From contig DBTR01000021.1 in the NCBI GenBank assembly GCA_002307145.1, positions 45,811-79,299 of the forward strand: a stretch of DNA of 33,489 nt, written 5' to 3'. The stretch's first letter is position 1; each line of letters starts with the position of its first letter. This document shows, one piece after another, positions 1-9,814 of this stretch. The notes under the pieces are model-generated. The model was not told the origin of the DNA. It did no database searches and saw nothing but the letters and a program-made list of their open reading frames with translations. The stretch comes from Rhodospirillum sp. UBA1311 (GTDB taxonomy: Bacteria > Pseudomonadota > Alphaproteobacteria > Rhodospirillales > Rhodospirillaceae). The position numbers and the translations under genes are program-made.

Positions 1-338
1 CCGCCCATGCCGGCGGTGATGAACGCCATGTTGGCGCCCTGCATTTCCTTGACGATTTCCTCAAGGCTCTCCTCGGCGGCGCGACGGCCGATCTCGGGTC
101 GCGCGCCTGCGCCCAATCCTTGCGTCACCGAAGCGCCGAGCTGGATGGTGCGGCTGGCTCGCGAGGTTGCAAGCGCCTGGGCGTCGGTGTTGACGACCAG
201 GAACTCGACGCCTTCGAGTTCCGACTGGATCATGTTGTTGACTGCGTTGCCGCCGGCACCGCCGACGCCAACCACGAGAATCCGGGGTTTCAACAAGGGG
301 GCATCCCCTCCCTGAGGCAGTCCGAGGTTGATCGGCAT
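1..338 (-). CDS. ftsZ: Cell division protein FtsZ, N-terminal part (cut by window edge)
   Basis: FtsZ is the tubulin-like GTPase that assembles the cytokinetic ring at midcell. Only the first 112 codons lie in the window and the gene continues past position 1. After a short variable N-terminus the protein shows the first nucleotide-binding strand and loop (ILVVGVGGAGGNAVNNMI, about residues 20-37), then NTDAQAL, and an ITAGMGG segment at the edge that begins the tubulin-like G-box region. The ATG at 338 is preceded by GGAG six bases upstream, which supports this start. It is the last dcw gene, 113 bp downstream of ftsA, and that gap may hold its own promoter. Identity is certain from motifs and position. 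Confidence 0.97.
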   Translation of the reverse strand, partial: MPINLGLPQGGDAPLLKPRILVVGVGGAGGNAVNNMIQSELEGVEFLVVNTDAQALATSRASRTIQLGASVTQGLGAGARPEIGRRAAEESLEEIVKEMQGANMAFITAGMG

Positions 339-451
339 AATCGTCTCCGCGTGCAAGGATGGAAGCATTGAATCAGAACTTTGCGACTCGGGCAATCCCC
401 GTGTTTCAACTTTCTGCTCGAAGGTATTCGCCGAGTCGTTCGGCAAGCTCT
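339..451 (-). promoter_or_regulatory. ftsA-ftsZ spacer with three GANTC sites, probable ftsZ promoter region
   Basis: This is the longest gap inside the otherwise tightly packed dcw cluster. It contains GAATC at 370-374, GACTC at 385-389 and GAGTC at 433-437. GANTC is the CcrM methylation site of alphaproteobacteria, and in Caulobacter ftsZ transcription is known to depend on methylation of such sites. No convincing -35/-10 pair could be picked by eye, so the promoter itself is inferred from the spacing and the site cluster. Confidence 0.45.
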
Positions 452-1759
452 TCAGAAATTCTGTTTGAACCATTGGCCCAATCTCCCCAGTCGGCTGGTG
501 GAGCGCGGGGCGCGGACCGCCCCGGCTTCGGAGTTGGCGAAGGGCTTGCGAAACCGGTCCAGTCCACGATCGAACGGAAGGCCGTTCATGCCGTATCGCA
601 AAAGCCCGGCACAGGCCGCGAATCCCGGCCCGGCGGCAGCGTCCGGCATTCCCTTGAGACCCAAGGGGCGGCCCAATCGGACTTGACGCTGCAGGATTTC
701 GGCGGCGATCTCGCGCACGCCGTTCAATTGGCTCGCACCGCCGGTGAGGACGACGCGACGGCCCGCCGCCCCGAACAATCCGGCGGCTTCAAGGTGGTTG
801 CGCACCAGCTCGAAGGTTTCTTCGAGGCGGGGGCGGATGATCTGGGTGAGCATCGAGCGCGGCACCTGGTTGCTCTGACCGTCTTCGTCCTCGCCGATCA
901 AAGGCACGTCGAGGAGCTCGCGGTCGGCGGAGGGTGCGTGCGTCGCGTTGCCGTAAAGGGTCTTCAGGCGTTCGGCGGAGGCGACCGGGGTGGAAAGGCC
1001 GCGCGCGATGTCATTGGTGACGTGCTGGCCGCCGACCGGCAGCACCCCGACGTGGACGACGTAGCCCTCGACGAACACCGCCACCGAAGTCGTGCCGCCC
1101 CCCATGTCGATCACCGTGACGCCGAGGTCGCGCTCGTCTTCGACGAGGCAGGCGAGGCCCGAGGCATAGGCCGACACCACCAGGGATTCGACGCCGAGGT
1201 GGCAGCGGTTGAGCGAGGTTTCGAGGTTGCGCACCGGTCCTGGCGCGGCGGTGGCGAGCAGCACGTCGACCGAAAGGGTTTCGCCGAACATCCCGGTCGG
1301 GTCCTTCACCCCCGCGCCGCTGTCCACCGCGAAGCCCACCGGAATCCGGTGGATCGGGACGGAATCCACGCCCGCCTTTTCTTCCGCCGCGCGCAAGGCG
1401 GCGGAGGCGCTGTCGATCACCCGCACCACGTCGGCGGCCTGGATCGCGTGGCCCGCCACCGAAACCTCGGCGCTCAGGCGGTGCGAGCGGATCTGCGAGC
1501 CCGAGACGCCGAGGATCACCCGTTCGATGCGGGTGCCGGCCATCTGTTCGGCGGCGTCCACGGCGCTGCTGATCGCGGCCTCGGTGGCCTCCATGTCGAC
1601 CACCACGCCATGTTTCAGGCCCGAACTGCGATAGGTGCCGACGCCGAGCACGCGCATCCCGTCCGCCCCTTCGCCCTGGGCGATGAAGCAGGTCACCTTG
1701 GTCGAGCCGATGTCGAGCGCGGCGACGAGATCGCGACGGGAAGCCTCGGCGGTAGTCAT
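452..1759 (-). CDS. ftsA: Cell division protein FtsA
   Basis: FtsA is the actin-like ATPase that tethers FtsZ to the inner membrane and recruits later divisome proteins. The 435-residue product has the usual family length. It shows the phosphate-1 motif (LDIGSTKVTCFIA, about residues 15-27), the phosphate-2 motif (VIDMGGGTTSVAVF) and the adenosine motif (VLTGGASQLNGV). The C-terminus ends in a basic, aromatic amphipathic stretch (RLGRLGQWFKQNF), the expected membrane-targeting helix. The ATG at 1759 overlaps the ftsQ stop codon as ATGA, implying translational coupling. The frame stays open upstream of this ATG, but that part only shadows ftsQ in another frame. Confidence 0.97.
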   Translation of the reverse strand: MTTAEASRRDLVAALDIGSTKVTCFIAQGEGADGMRVLGVGTYRSSGLKHGVVVDMEATEAAISSAVDAAEQMAGTRIERVILGVSGSQIRSHRLSAEVSVAGHAIQAADVVRVIDSASAALRAAEEKAGVDSVPIHRIPVGFAVDSGAGVKDPTGMFGETLSVDVLLATAAPGPVRNLETSLNRCHLGVESLVVSAYASGLACLVEDERDLGVTVIDMGGGTTSVAVFVEGYVVHVGVLPVGGQHVTNDIARGLSTPVASAERLKTLYGNATHAPSADRELLDVPLIGEDEDGQSNQVPRSMLTQIIRPRLEETFELVRNHLEAAGLFGAAGRRVVLTGGASQLNGVREIAAEILQRQVRLGRPLGLKGMPDAAAGPGFAACAGLLRYGMNGLPFDRGLDRFRKPFANSEAGAVRAPRSTSRLGRLGQWFKQNF

Positions 1760-2883
1760 GCGCTGTGTCCTCCCTTGGCGACGGTGCCGTAGTTGGCGGC
1801 GGGCAGGGTCTTGCCGTCGACCAGTCGCACCACCATCCGGTCGGGCAGGCGCAGGTCGATCAGCGCGACGTCGCGCGCCAGCAGGCGGTGCTTGCGGTCG
1901 AGTTCGGCCAAGCGGCCCCAGGCGGCGGCGGCTTCGGTTTCGGGCAGGCGGACCTCGATGCCGGTTTCGACGGAATCGAGCTTTACGTCCCAGCGCCGGT
2001 CGCCGACCCGCACCGCCGCCTTGACCCGGCTGCCGAGTTCGGGGAAGGCGGTGAGTTCGGCGAGCAGTTCGGCGACGTTCTCCGCCGCGCCGCGCCCGGT
2101 GACGATCGGCAATCCCGCCGACTGCGCCGCGACCTGGACGATCTGCACGCCCTGGGCGTCGATCAGCACCGAGCGGTCGGCGGTCTGGAGGATCGCGACC
2201 GGGGTGCGTTCGGTGATCACGATGCGGAGCGCGTGGGGCAGGCGGCGTTCGACTTCCGCCGAGGCGACCCACGGCAGGGATTCGATGCGGCGTTTGGCGT
2301 CGACGAGGTCGAGGCCGAGGATCGGAGTGCGCTGGCTCACGCCGAGCGCGGCGAGGATGTCCTCGCCCGAGGTGTGCTTGCGGCCGACCGCCTGGATGTC
2401 GACCACCGCGAGGCCGCTTTGCGCGGTCCAGTCGAGGACTTCCGCCCGCGTCGCGCGCCAGGCCTGGGCCGGGCGGTCGGAGACGATCATGAACGCGGCG
2501 AGGGTCAGGCCCGCCGAGATCGCGGCGGCGAGCCCCGCCGTCGCGAGGCGCTTGCGCCAGAGCACCGAACGCCGCGCGGTGCGGTGCGGCATCCGCTTGG
2601 CGGCGGCCTGGGGGGCGCGCTTCGGCGCTTTCATCCGCTGCGGCTTGGCGGCCTGCTGCGCGGGGGCGGCGGCGATCCGGGGGCTGCGCAGCGCCGGGGT
2701 TTCGGGTGCGTCGTCTTCGGCGTCGTCGTCGACGAACGCCGGCGCGCGGAGCTTGGGCGCGAATTCGTGCGCGATCGGCTCGGCGGCCCACGGCGCGCCG
2801 AGGCCGGGTTCGCGGCGCTCGACCAGGGGCTCGACGCGAGGCTCGGGTTTTTTCTTGGAGAGGTTCGGCATCAGCTGTCGCAT
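1756..2883 (-). CDS. ftsQ: Cell division protein FtsQ
   Basis: FtsQ is a bitopic divisome protein linking early ring proteins to FtsL/FtsB and septal synthesis. The N-terminal ~110 residues are cytoplasmic, low in complexity and rich in Pro, Ala and charged residues. One membrane helix follows at about 112-134. The periplasmic part has the POTRA-like segment (GLAVVDIQAVGRKHTSGEDI onward, about 150-220) and the FtsQ beta domain. The ATG at 2883 has GGAG eight bases upstream and overlaps ddl by 13 bp. A second ATG at 2871 (MPNLSKKK) would give a TGATG overlap but has no clear ribosome site, so 2883 is preferred. The 3' end overlaps ftsA by 4 bp. Confidence 0.93.
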   Translation of the reverse strand: MRQLMPNLSKKKPEPRVEPLVERREPGLGAPWAAEPIAHEFAPKLRAPAFVDDDAEDDAPETPALRSPRIAAAPAQQAAKPQRMKAPKRAPQAAAKRMPHRTARRSVLWRKRLATAGLAAAISAGLTLAAFMIVSDRPAQAWRATRAEVLDWTAQSGLAVVDIQAVGRKHTSGEDILAALGVSQRTPILGLDLVDAKRRIESLPWVASAEVERRLPHALRIVITERTPVAILQTADRSVLIDAQGVQIVQVAAQSAGLPIVTGRGAAENVAELLAELTAFPELGSRVKAAVRVGDRRWDVKLDSVETGIEVRLPETEAAAAWGRLAELDRKHRLLARDVALIDLRLPDRMVVRLVDGKTLPAANYGTVAKGGHSA

Positions 2884-3787
2884 TGCGCGTTCTCCACCAT
2901 CCAGGACACCAACTCGGGGAAGCTCATGCCGACGTGCCGCGCGAGTTCGGGCACCAGCGACATCGGCGTCATGCCGGGCTGGGTGTTGACCTCAAGAATC
3001 ACCGCGCGGATCTTCCCCGGTTCGGTGTCGTCGAGGCGGAAGTCGGCGCGCGAGGCGCCGCGGCAGCCGAGAGCCGCGTGGGCGCGGACCGAAAGCTCCA
3101 TCACCCGCTGGGTAAGTGCGGGGGGAAGCGGCGCGGGACAGATGTGCGTCGCCGCGGCCTCGGCGGTGTACTTCGCCGCATAGTCGTAGAAGCCCTTCTG
3201 CGGCACGATTTCGGTGACGCCGAGCGCTCGGTCGCCGAGCACCGCGCAGGTGACCTCGCGGCCGGGGATATATTCCTCGACCATCGCCTGTTCGCCATAG
3301 GGCCAGGTGGCGACGGTGTAGGGTTCGAGGTTGTCGCCATGGCGGACGATCCTGACGCCGACGCTCGATCCTTCGTTGAACGGCTTGACCACGTAGGGGC
3401 GGGGCAGCGGGTCGCCCGCGTTCAGGGTCTCGCGATCCACCAGCAGGTCGGCGGCCACCGGAATCCCGGCGGCGGCGAAGACGTGCTTGGCCATCGGCTT
3501 GTCCATCGCCAGCGCCGAGGCGAGGCGGCCCGAATGGGTGTAGGGCATGCCCATGATGTCGAGGATGCCCTGGATGCAACCGTCTTCGCCGAAGCGTCCG
3601 TGCAGGGCGTTGAACACCACGTCGGTGTCCTTCGGGATGCCGTTGACGATGCCGCGCACGTCGCGCGGCACGTCGAGAGTCGAGACCAGGTAGCCCGCGT
3701 CGGCGAGCGCGCGGGCGCAGGCCGCGCCCGAGGTCAGGCTGACTTCGCGCTCGGTGGAGAAACCTCCCATGAGGACGGTGACGTGCT

Positions 3788-3791
<4 letters not shown>
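2871..3791 (-). CDS. ddl: D-alanine--D-alanine ligase
   Basis: Ddl is the ATP-grasp enzyme that joins two D-alanines into the dipeptide MurF adds to the peptidoglycan precursor. The 306-residue product matches the DdlB length. It shows the N-terminal GGFSTEREVSL segment, HGRFGEDGCIQGILD, the ATP-binding VVKPFNEGSSVGV loop and the C-terminal metal- and product-binding EVNTQPGMTP(M)SLVPE region. The ATG at 3791 overlaps the murB stop as ATGA. The position between murB and ftsQ is the standard alphaproteobacterial dcw order. It acts in the cytoplasm. No oddities were seen. Confidence 0.97.
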
Positions 3792-4725
<934 letters not shown>

Positions 4726-4726
<1 letters not shown>

Positions 4727-6153
4727 TATTCGGCGCCTTCCACGGGTTCGAGTGCGTGAAGCTGGGCGGGCAGGGCGTTGGCCCACTGGCTGATGCTGCC
4801 CGCACCGAGGCAAACCACGAGGTCGCCCGGGCTGGTCGCCGCGGCGATCATCCCCGCGAGCGCATCCGGGCTGGGCAGCGGGTCGGCATGACGATGGCCG
4901 CGCACGCGCAGCCCCTCGACCAGTGCGTCGCGGTCGACGCCCGGGATCGGCTGCTCGCCCGCCGGATAGACGTCGGCGACGATCACCCGGTCGGCGGCGG
5001 AGAGGCAGAGGCAGAAGTCCTCGAACAGGTTCTGCAGGCGCGTGTAGCGATGCGGCTGCACCACCGCGACGACCTGGGCTTCGCCCGCGACCTGGCGCGC
5101 GGCTTTCAGCACCGCCGCGATCTCGACCGGATGGTGGCCGTAGTCGTCGATCACGGTGACGCCGCCGACTTCGCCGGTCTTGGTGAAGCGGCGCTTGACG
5201 CCGGAGAAGCTCGCCAGACCGGCTTTGATCCGCGCCGGTTCGATGCGCATCTGGTAACCGACCGCGACGGTCGCGAGCGCGTTCAAGACGTTGTGCTCGC
5301 CATGCATTGCGATGGTGACGCCCTCGATCGTCAGGCTTTCGCCCGAGCGGCGGTTGGAGATCACCACGTCGAAGTGCGCGCCGTCGGCGTCGAAGCTAAG
5401 GTTCGCGCCGCGTACGTCGGCCTGCGGCGAGAAACCGTAGGTGATCAGGCGGCGGTCGGAGACCTTGGGGATCAGCGCCTGGACTTCCGGATGGTCGATG
5501 CAGAGCACCGCGAAGCCGTAGAACGGCACGTTCTCGACGAAGGTCTTGAACGCCGCCTTGACCGCGTCGAAGTCGCCGTAGAAGTCGAGATGCTCGGGGT
5601 CGATGTTGGTGACCACCGCGATCGTGGCGGGCAGCTTGGTGAAGGTGCCGTCGCTTTCGTCGGCCTCCACCACGATCCACTCGCCGGTGCCGAGGCGGGC
5701 GTTGGTGCCGTAGGCGTTGATGATGCCGCCATTGATGATCGTCGGGTCGAGTTCGGCCGCGACCATCAGGCTCGCGATCATGCTCGTGGTGGTGGTCTTG
5801 CCGTGAGTGCCGCCGACCGCGACCGCCCACTTCAGGCGCATCAGCTCGGCGAGCATCTCGGCGCGGCGCACCACCGGGATCAGGCGGGCGCGGGCGTCCT
5901 TGACTTCCGGATTGTCGGCCTTGACCGCCGACGAGATCACCACGACCCGCGCGTCGCCGAGGTTGTCGGCGGAGTGACCGATGTGAACCGTGAGGCCGAG
6001 CTTGCGCAGGCGCTGGACGTTGCCGTTGTCGGACAGATCCGAGCCCTGGACCTTGTAGCCGAGGTTGTGCAGGACCTCGGCGATGCCGCTCATGCCGATG
6101 CCGCCGATGCCGACGAAGTGGACCACGCCGATGTCGAGGGGAAGGGATCTCAT
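4726..6153 (-). CDS. murC: UDP-N-acetylmuramate--L-alanine ligase (MurC)
   Basis: MurC adds L-alanine to UDP-MurNAc, the first amino acid of the stem peptide. The 475-residue product has the N-terminal Rossmann segment VHFVGIGGIGMSGIAEVL (about residues 11-28), the Mur ligase P-loop GGTHGKTTTTS (114-124), the EADESDGTF block and the C-terminal IDDYGHHPVEI motif. The GTHGKT form of the P-loop separates MurC from the GTNGKT/S form seen here in MurD and MurE. The start overlaps the murG stop (ATGA) and the stop overlaps the murB start (TAATG), so it is coupled on both sides. Confidence 0.97.
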
Positions 6154-7274
6154 GACTGCGGCTCCTGGGACTTAACGGGCAAGAGGCCGACGACGATGTC
6201 GGCGAGGCGCTCCGCCGCGTCGGCGCGGCCCGCCGCGCGGGCGCAGGCGGCGGCGGCTTCGATCGCGCGCGGCTGGGCGAACAGGTCTTCGAGACGGGCG
6301 CGGAGCGCATCGGGGGTGAAGACGTCCTGCGGCATCAGCCACGCGCCGCCGACGTCGGCGACGGCTTGCGCGTTGGCGGTCTGGTGGTCGTCGATGGCGT
6401 GCGGATAGGGCACCAGGATCGCGGCGCGCCCGGCGGCGGTGAACTCGGCGACGGTGGACGCGCCCGAGCGGGCGATTGCGAGGTGGGCGCGCGCGAGGCG
6501 CTCCGGCACATCGTCGAAGAAGCTCCTGAGCTCGACGTCGATGCCGCTGCCTTCGTAGGCGGCGCGCGCCTGGGCGATATCGGCGGGGCGGGCCTGCTGG
6601 CTGACGCGGAGGCGGGCCTTGAGGCCTTCGGGCAGGGCTTTCAGCGCCGCCGGAATCACCTGCGAGAGCACCGTCGCGCCCTGTGAGCCGCCGAGGATGA
6701 GAACTTCGATCGGGCCGTCTGGCGAAATCGCGGGCGCGGGCGACTTGCCCAACTCGGCGATCGCGGCGCGCACCGGCATGCCGACCAGCGCGACCTTCGC
6801 GCCATCGGGAATGAAGGCAACGTCGGCGAACGAGGTGGCGATGCACGCGGCCTTCGGTGCGATGCGGCGGTTGGCGCGGCCCAGCACCGCGTTCTGCTCG
6901 TGGATCACCGTCGGTACGCCACGCCAGATCGCGGCGGTCGCGCCGGGGATCGAGGCGTAGCCGCCGAAGCCGACGGCAACGGCGGGCCGGAGTTCGTCGA
7001 GGAGCTTGCGCGCCTGGAGGATGCCGAAGCCGAGATCGAGGATCGCCTTCGCCTTCGAGCGCAGGCCGCGCCCGGCGATGCCGCCGGCGCGGAGCGGATA
7101 GACCTTGATCTGGCCGAGCGCGCCGCCGAAGACCTCGCCGCGCCGGTCGGTGAGCAGCGCGAGGTCGAGGCCGCGCGCCAGCAATGCGCCCGCGAGCGCG
7201 TCGGCGGGAATCACATGGCCGCCGGTGCCGCCGGCGGCGAGAATCACGCGCTTCGGGTTGATCGCGGCCATCAT
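6150..7274 (-). CDS. murG: Undecaprenyldiphospho-muramoylpentapeptide GlcNAc transferase (MurG)
   Basis: MurG transfers GlcNAc from UDP-GlcNAc to lipid I, giving lipid II on the cytoplasmic face of the inner membrane. The 374-residue GT-B glycosyltransferase shows the acceptor-domain motif AAGGTGGHVIPA near the N-terminus, VGFGGYASIPG, the second G-loop ILGGSQGA and the donor-site ARSGASTVAEF segment. Two consecutive ATGs (7274 and 7271) are possible. The first overlaps the ftsW stop as ATGA and fits the coupling pattern of the cluster. The 3' end overlaps murC by 4 bp. It lies between ftsW and murC, the usual order. Confidence 0.96.
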   Translation of the reverse strand: MMAAINPKRVILAAGGTGGHVIPADALAGALLARGLDLALLTDRRGEVFGGALGQIKVYPLRAGGIAGRGLRSKAKAILDLGFGILQARKLLDELRPAVAVGFGGYASIPGATAAIWRGVPTVIHEQNAVLGRANRRIAPKAACIATSFADVAFIPDGAKVALVGMPVRAAIAELGKSPAPAISPDGPIEVLILGGSQGATVLSQVIPAALKALPEGLKARLRVSQQARPADIAQARAAYEGSGIDVELRSFFDDVPERLARAHLAIARSGASTVAEFTAAGRAAILVPYPHAIDDHQTANAQAVADVGGAWLMPQDVFTPDALRARLEDLFAQPRAIEAAAACARAAGRADAAERLADIVVGLLPVKSQEPQS

Positions 7275-8401
7275 GCCTCTCCCCGGTCGGGATGCTTGCG
7301 GGTGAGCGCGAGGACCGCGCCCATCGCCATCGAAAGGCCGAGCAGCGACGAGCCGCCGTAGGAAATGAACGGCAATGTCATGCCCTTGGTGGGGATCAGC
7401 GAGAGGCTGGAGCCCATGTTGATGAACGCCTGCATGCCGAACTCGGCGAGCAGGCCGGCGACCGCGAGGAGGCGGAACAGGCTCTCGTCCTTCATCGCGA
7501 GGAAGAAGCCGCGTAGCACGATGAAGCCGAACAGCGCGATCAGGAACATGCAGAGGATCATTCCGAATTCCTCGCCAGCGACGGCAAAGATGAAATCGGT
7601 GTGCGCGTCGGGCAGGACTTCCTTGACCCGGCCTTCGCCCGGACCGCGCCCGAACAGGCTGCCGTTCTGGAACGCCTGCAGCGCCTTGGTGATCTGGTAG
7701 GTGTCGCCGGTCGAGGGATCGAGGAAGCGGTCGACGCGGCTCTGCACGTGGGAGAGCGTGGAATAGGCCGTCACCCCGCCGCCTGCAACGAGCAGCGCGA
7801 GGCCGCCGATCCAGATGATCGGCAGTCCGGCGAGGAACAACTGGCCGCACCACGTCGCCGTGACCACCACGCTCATGCCGAAGTCGGGCTGGAGGATCAG
7901 CAGGCCGAGGGTGACGCCGAGCAGCGCGATCGCAATGTGCATGCCGGGGAAGGTCGGGTCTTCGCGGTGCGCCGAGAGCATCCAGGCGGTGACGACGACG
8001 AAGCAGGGCTTCATCATCTCGGACGATTGCAGTGAGAAACCGCCGAGGTGAATCCAGCGCGTCGCGCCCTTGACCTCGGATCCCGCGACCAGGGTCAGCG
8101 CCATCAGCCCGAGGGTGATGAGGAAACCGACGGCGGCGGCGCGGCGGATCGTCTTCGGCGTCTGCAGCGAGAGGACGAAGATCAGCGCGATCGCGAGCGG
8201 TACGAACATCCCCTGGCGGACGACGAAGTGCAGCGCTTCCGCGCCGCCCTTTTTCATCGGCGAGGCGGCGACGATCAGCATCATCCCGACCGCAATCAGC
8301 ACGGTGAGGGCGGAGAGGGTCCAGCGGTCGACGGTCCACCACCAGCGTCCGAGGACGGAGGTGTCGGCGCGGGTGAAGCTGCGGCTCATGACCCGGGTCA
8401 T
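7271..8401 (-). CDS. ftsW: Septal peptidoglycan glycosyltransferase FtsW (SEDS family)
   Basis: FtsW is the polytopic SEDS polymerase that builds septal glycan strands together with FtsI. The 376-residue product is strongly hydrophobic with about ten membrane segments. Conserved SEDS stretches visible are SLQSSEMMKP near mid-protein, the HTDFIFAVAGEEFG loop and a late SYGGSSLLG motif. The ATG at 8401 overlaps the murD stop as ATGA. A second in-frame ATG at 8389 (MSRSFTRAD) is possible but less likely, given the overlap pattern. It sits between murD and murG, the standard context that distinguishes it from RodA. Confidence 0.95.
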   Translation of the reverse strand: MTRVMSRSFTRADTSVLGRWWWTVDRWTLSALTVLIAVGMMLIVAASPMKKGGAEALHFVVRQGMFVPLAIALIFVLSLQTPKTIRRAAAVGFLITLGLMALTLVAGSEVKGATRWIHLGGFSLQSSEMMKPCFVVVTAWMLSAHREDPTFPGMHIAIALLGVTLGLLILQPDFGMSVVVTATWCGQLFLAGLPIIWIGGLALLVAGGGVTAYSTLSHVQSRVDRFLDPSTGDTYQITKALQAFQNGSLFGRGPGEGRVKEVLPDAHTDFIFAVAGEEFGMILCMFLIALFGFIVLRGFFLAMKDESLFRLLAVAGLLAEFGMQAFINMGSSLSLIPTKGMTLPFISYGGSSLLGLSMAMGAVLALTRKHPDRGEA

Positions 8402-9798
8402 GGGGTGCCTCCCGCCGCGCGGATGCGGCCGGCGACGAGGTCGCGGAAGACGTCGCCGCGGTGTTCGAAGCTCTTGAACTGGTCCCAGCTCGCGCAAGCC
8501 GGGGAGAGCATCACCACCGGGCGGCTGCCGGGGTGGGCGACGGCGAAGGCCTCGGCCTCCGCGCCCGCGAGCCGGGTGGCGACGTCGAGCGTGCCGCACT
8601 GTTCGATGGCGATGTCGGTGCCGATCGTGGCGGCGAAGGCATTGGCCGCGTCGCCGATCAGGTAGGCCTTGATCACCCGGGGGAAGTAGCGCTTCAGCGG
8701 TTCGATGCCGCCGGCCTTCGGCTGGCCGCCCAGAATCCAGAACAGGGTGTCGTAGGCGACCAGGGCCTTTTCCGTGGCGTCGGCGTTGGTCGCCTTGCTG
8801 TCGTTGATGTAGAGGACGTTGCGGAATTCGGCGACGCGCTCCTGGCGATGGGCGAGGCCGGGGAAGGTGCGGATCCCCGCGACCGCGTCGGCGAGCGAAA
8901 CCCCGACGGCGCGCACCGCGGCATAGGCGGCGGCGGCGTTCTGGGCGTTGTGGCGGCCGGTCAACACCGGCACTTCCGCAAGGTCGAGGATGTGCTCGGG
9001 CGTGCCGTGGGTGGCGTCGATGATGTGGCCGCCGCGTGCGTAGACGCCCCGTTCGACGACCGCCTCGGTCGCCACCGGCAGCAGCCGCCAGTCGGGGCGC
9101 TCGGCGACGAGTTCGGCGATCGCGCGGGAATCCGGGTCGTCGATGACGACCACCGCAACCGCGTCCTTGGCCGCATGGTCGAAGAGATGGAGCTTGGCCT
9201 GAACGTAGCCTGCGAGGTTGCCGTGGCGGTCGAGGTGGTCGGGGCTGATGTTCAGGTGCACCGCGACGTCGGGCTTGAGCGACGGCACCAGTTCGAGCTG
9301 GTAGGACGAAAGTTCGAGAACGTAGATGCCGCCCCGGCCGAGGTCGTCCATTTCGAGCGCGGGCGTGCCGAGGTTGCCGCCGACGGCGGTGGGGCGGCCG
9401 CTCTCGGCGAGGATGTGGGCGATCAGGCTGGTGGTGGTGGACTTGCCGTTGGTGCCGGTGATGCAGACGAAGGTGCACTCGGGCTTGGCTCGCGCCAGCA
9501 GGTCGACGTCGCAGATCAAAGGGACATTCGCCGCGCGCGCGGCGGTGGCGATCGGGTGCGGCCTCGGCAGGGTATGGGCGATGCCCGGGCTCCAGATCAC
9601 CGCGTCGACGGTGGCCCAGTCGATCGCTTCCGGCGTCGCGAGCGCCATGCTCCCGAGCGCCGCGCGGGCCTCCGGCTGGTCGTCCCAGGCGAGGACCTTC
9701 GCGCCCGCAGCCGACAGGGCATGCACGGCTCCGGTCCCGGACTTGCCGAGACCGACGACGACGAAAGTCTGCCCTTTGAACGCGGAAAGCGGGATCAT
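8398..9798 (-). CDS. murD: UDP-N-acetylmuramoyl-L-alanine--D-glutamate ligase (MurD)
   Basis: MurD adds D-glutamate to UDP-MurNAc-L-Ala in the cytoplasm. The 466-residue product shows an N-terminal nucleotide-fold start (VVVGLGKSGTGA), the P-loop ITGTNGKSTTTS (about 113-124), the LELSSYQLE motif, the NISPDHLDRH block and a C-terminal VMLSPACASWDQFKSFEHRG segment, which is diagnostic of MurD. The ATG at 9798 has AGGAG eight bases upstream. A 16-bp gap separates it from mraY, and it overlaps ftsW by 4 bp at its end. Confidence 0.97.
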   Translation of the reverse strand: MIPLSAFKGQTFVVVGLGKSGTGAVHALSAAGAKVLAWDDQPEARAALGSMALATPEAIDWATVDAVIWSPGIAHTLPRPHPIATAARAANVPLICDVDLLARAKPECTFVCITGTNGKSTTTSLIAHILAESGRPTAVGGNLGTPALEMDDLGRGGIYVLELSSYQLELVPSLKPDVAVHLNISPDHLDRHGNLAGYVQAKLHLFDHAAKDAVAVVVIDDPDSRAIAELVAERPDWRLLPVATEAVVERGVYARGGHIIDATHGTPEHILDLAEVPVLTGRHNAQNAAAAYAAVRAVGVSLADAVAGIRTFPGLAHRQERVAEFRNVLYINDSKATNADATEKALVAYDTLFWILGGQPKAGGIEPLKRYFPRVIKAYLIGDAANAFAATIGTDIAIEQCGTLDVATRLAGAEAEAFAVAHPGSRPVVMLSPACASWDQFKSFEHRGDVFRDLVAGRIRAAGGTP

Positions 9799-9814
9799 CG
9801 CCCCAGCTCCTGAT

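Noticed and set aside
359..1792. Long open frame on the plus strand opposite ftsA
   Set aside because: It is antisense to a certain gene, is rich in Arg, Gly, Ala, His and Asp as expected from GC-rich complementary frames, and shows no family motif.
4756..6408. 550-codon plus-strand frame opposite murC and murG
   Set aside because: Shadow of murC/murG in very GC-rich DNA; no domain, and composition is typical of antisense frames.
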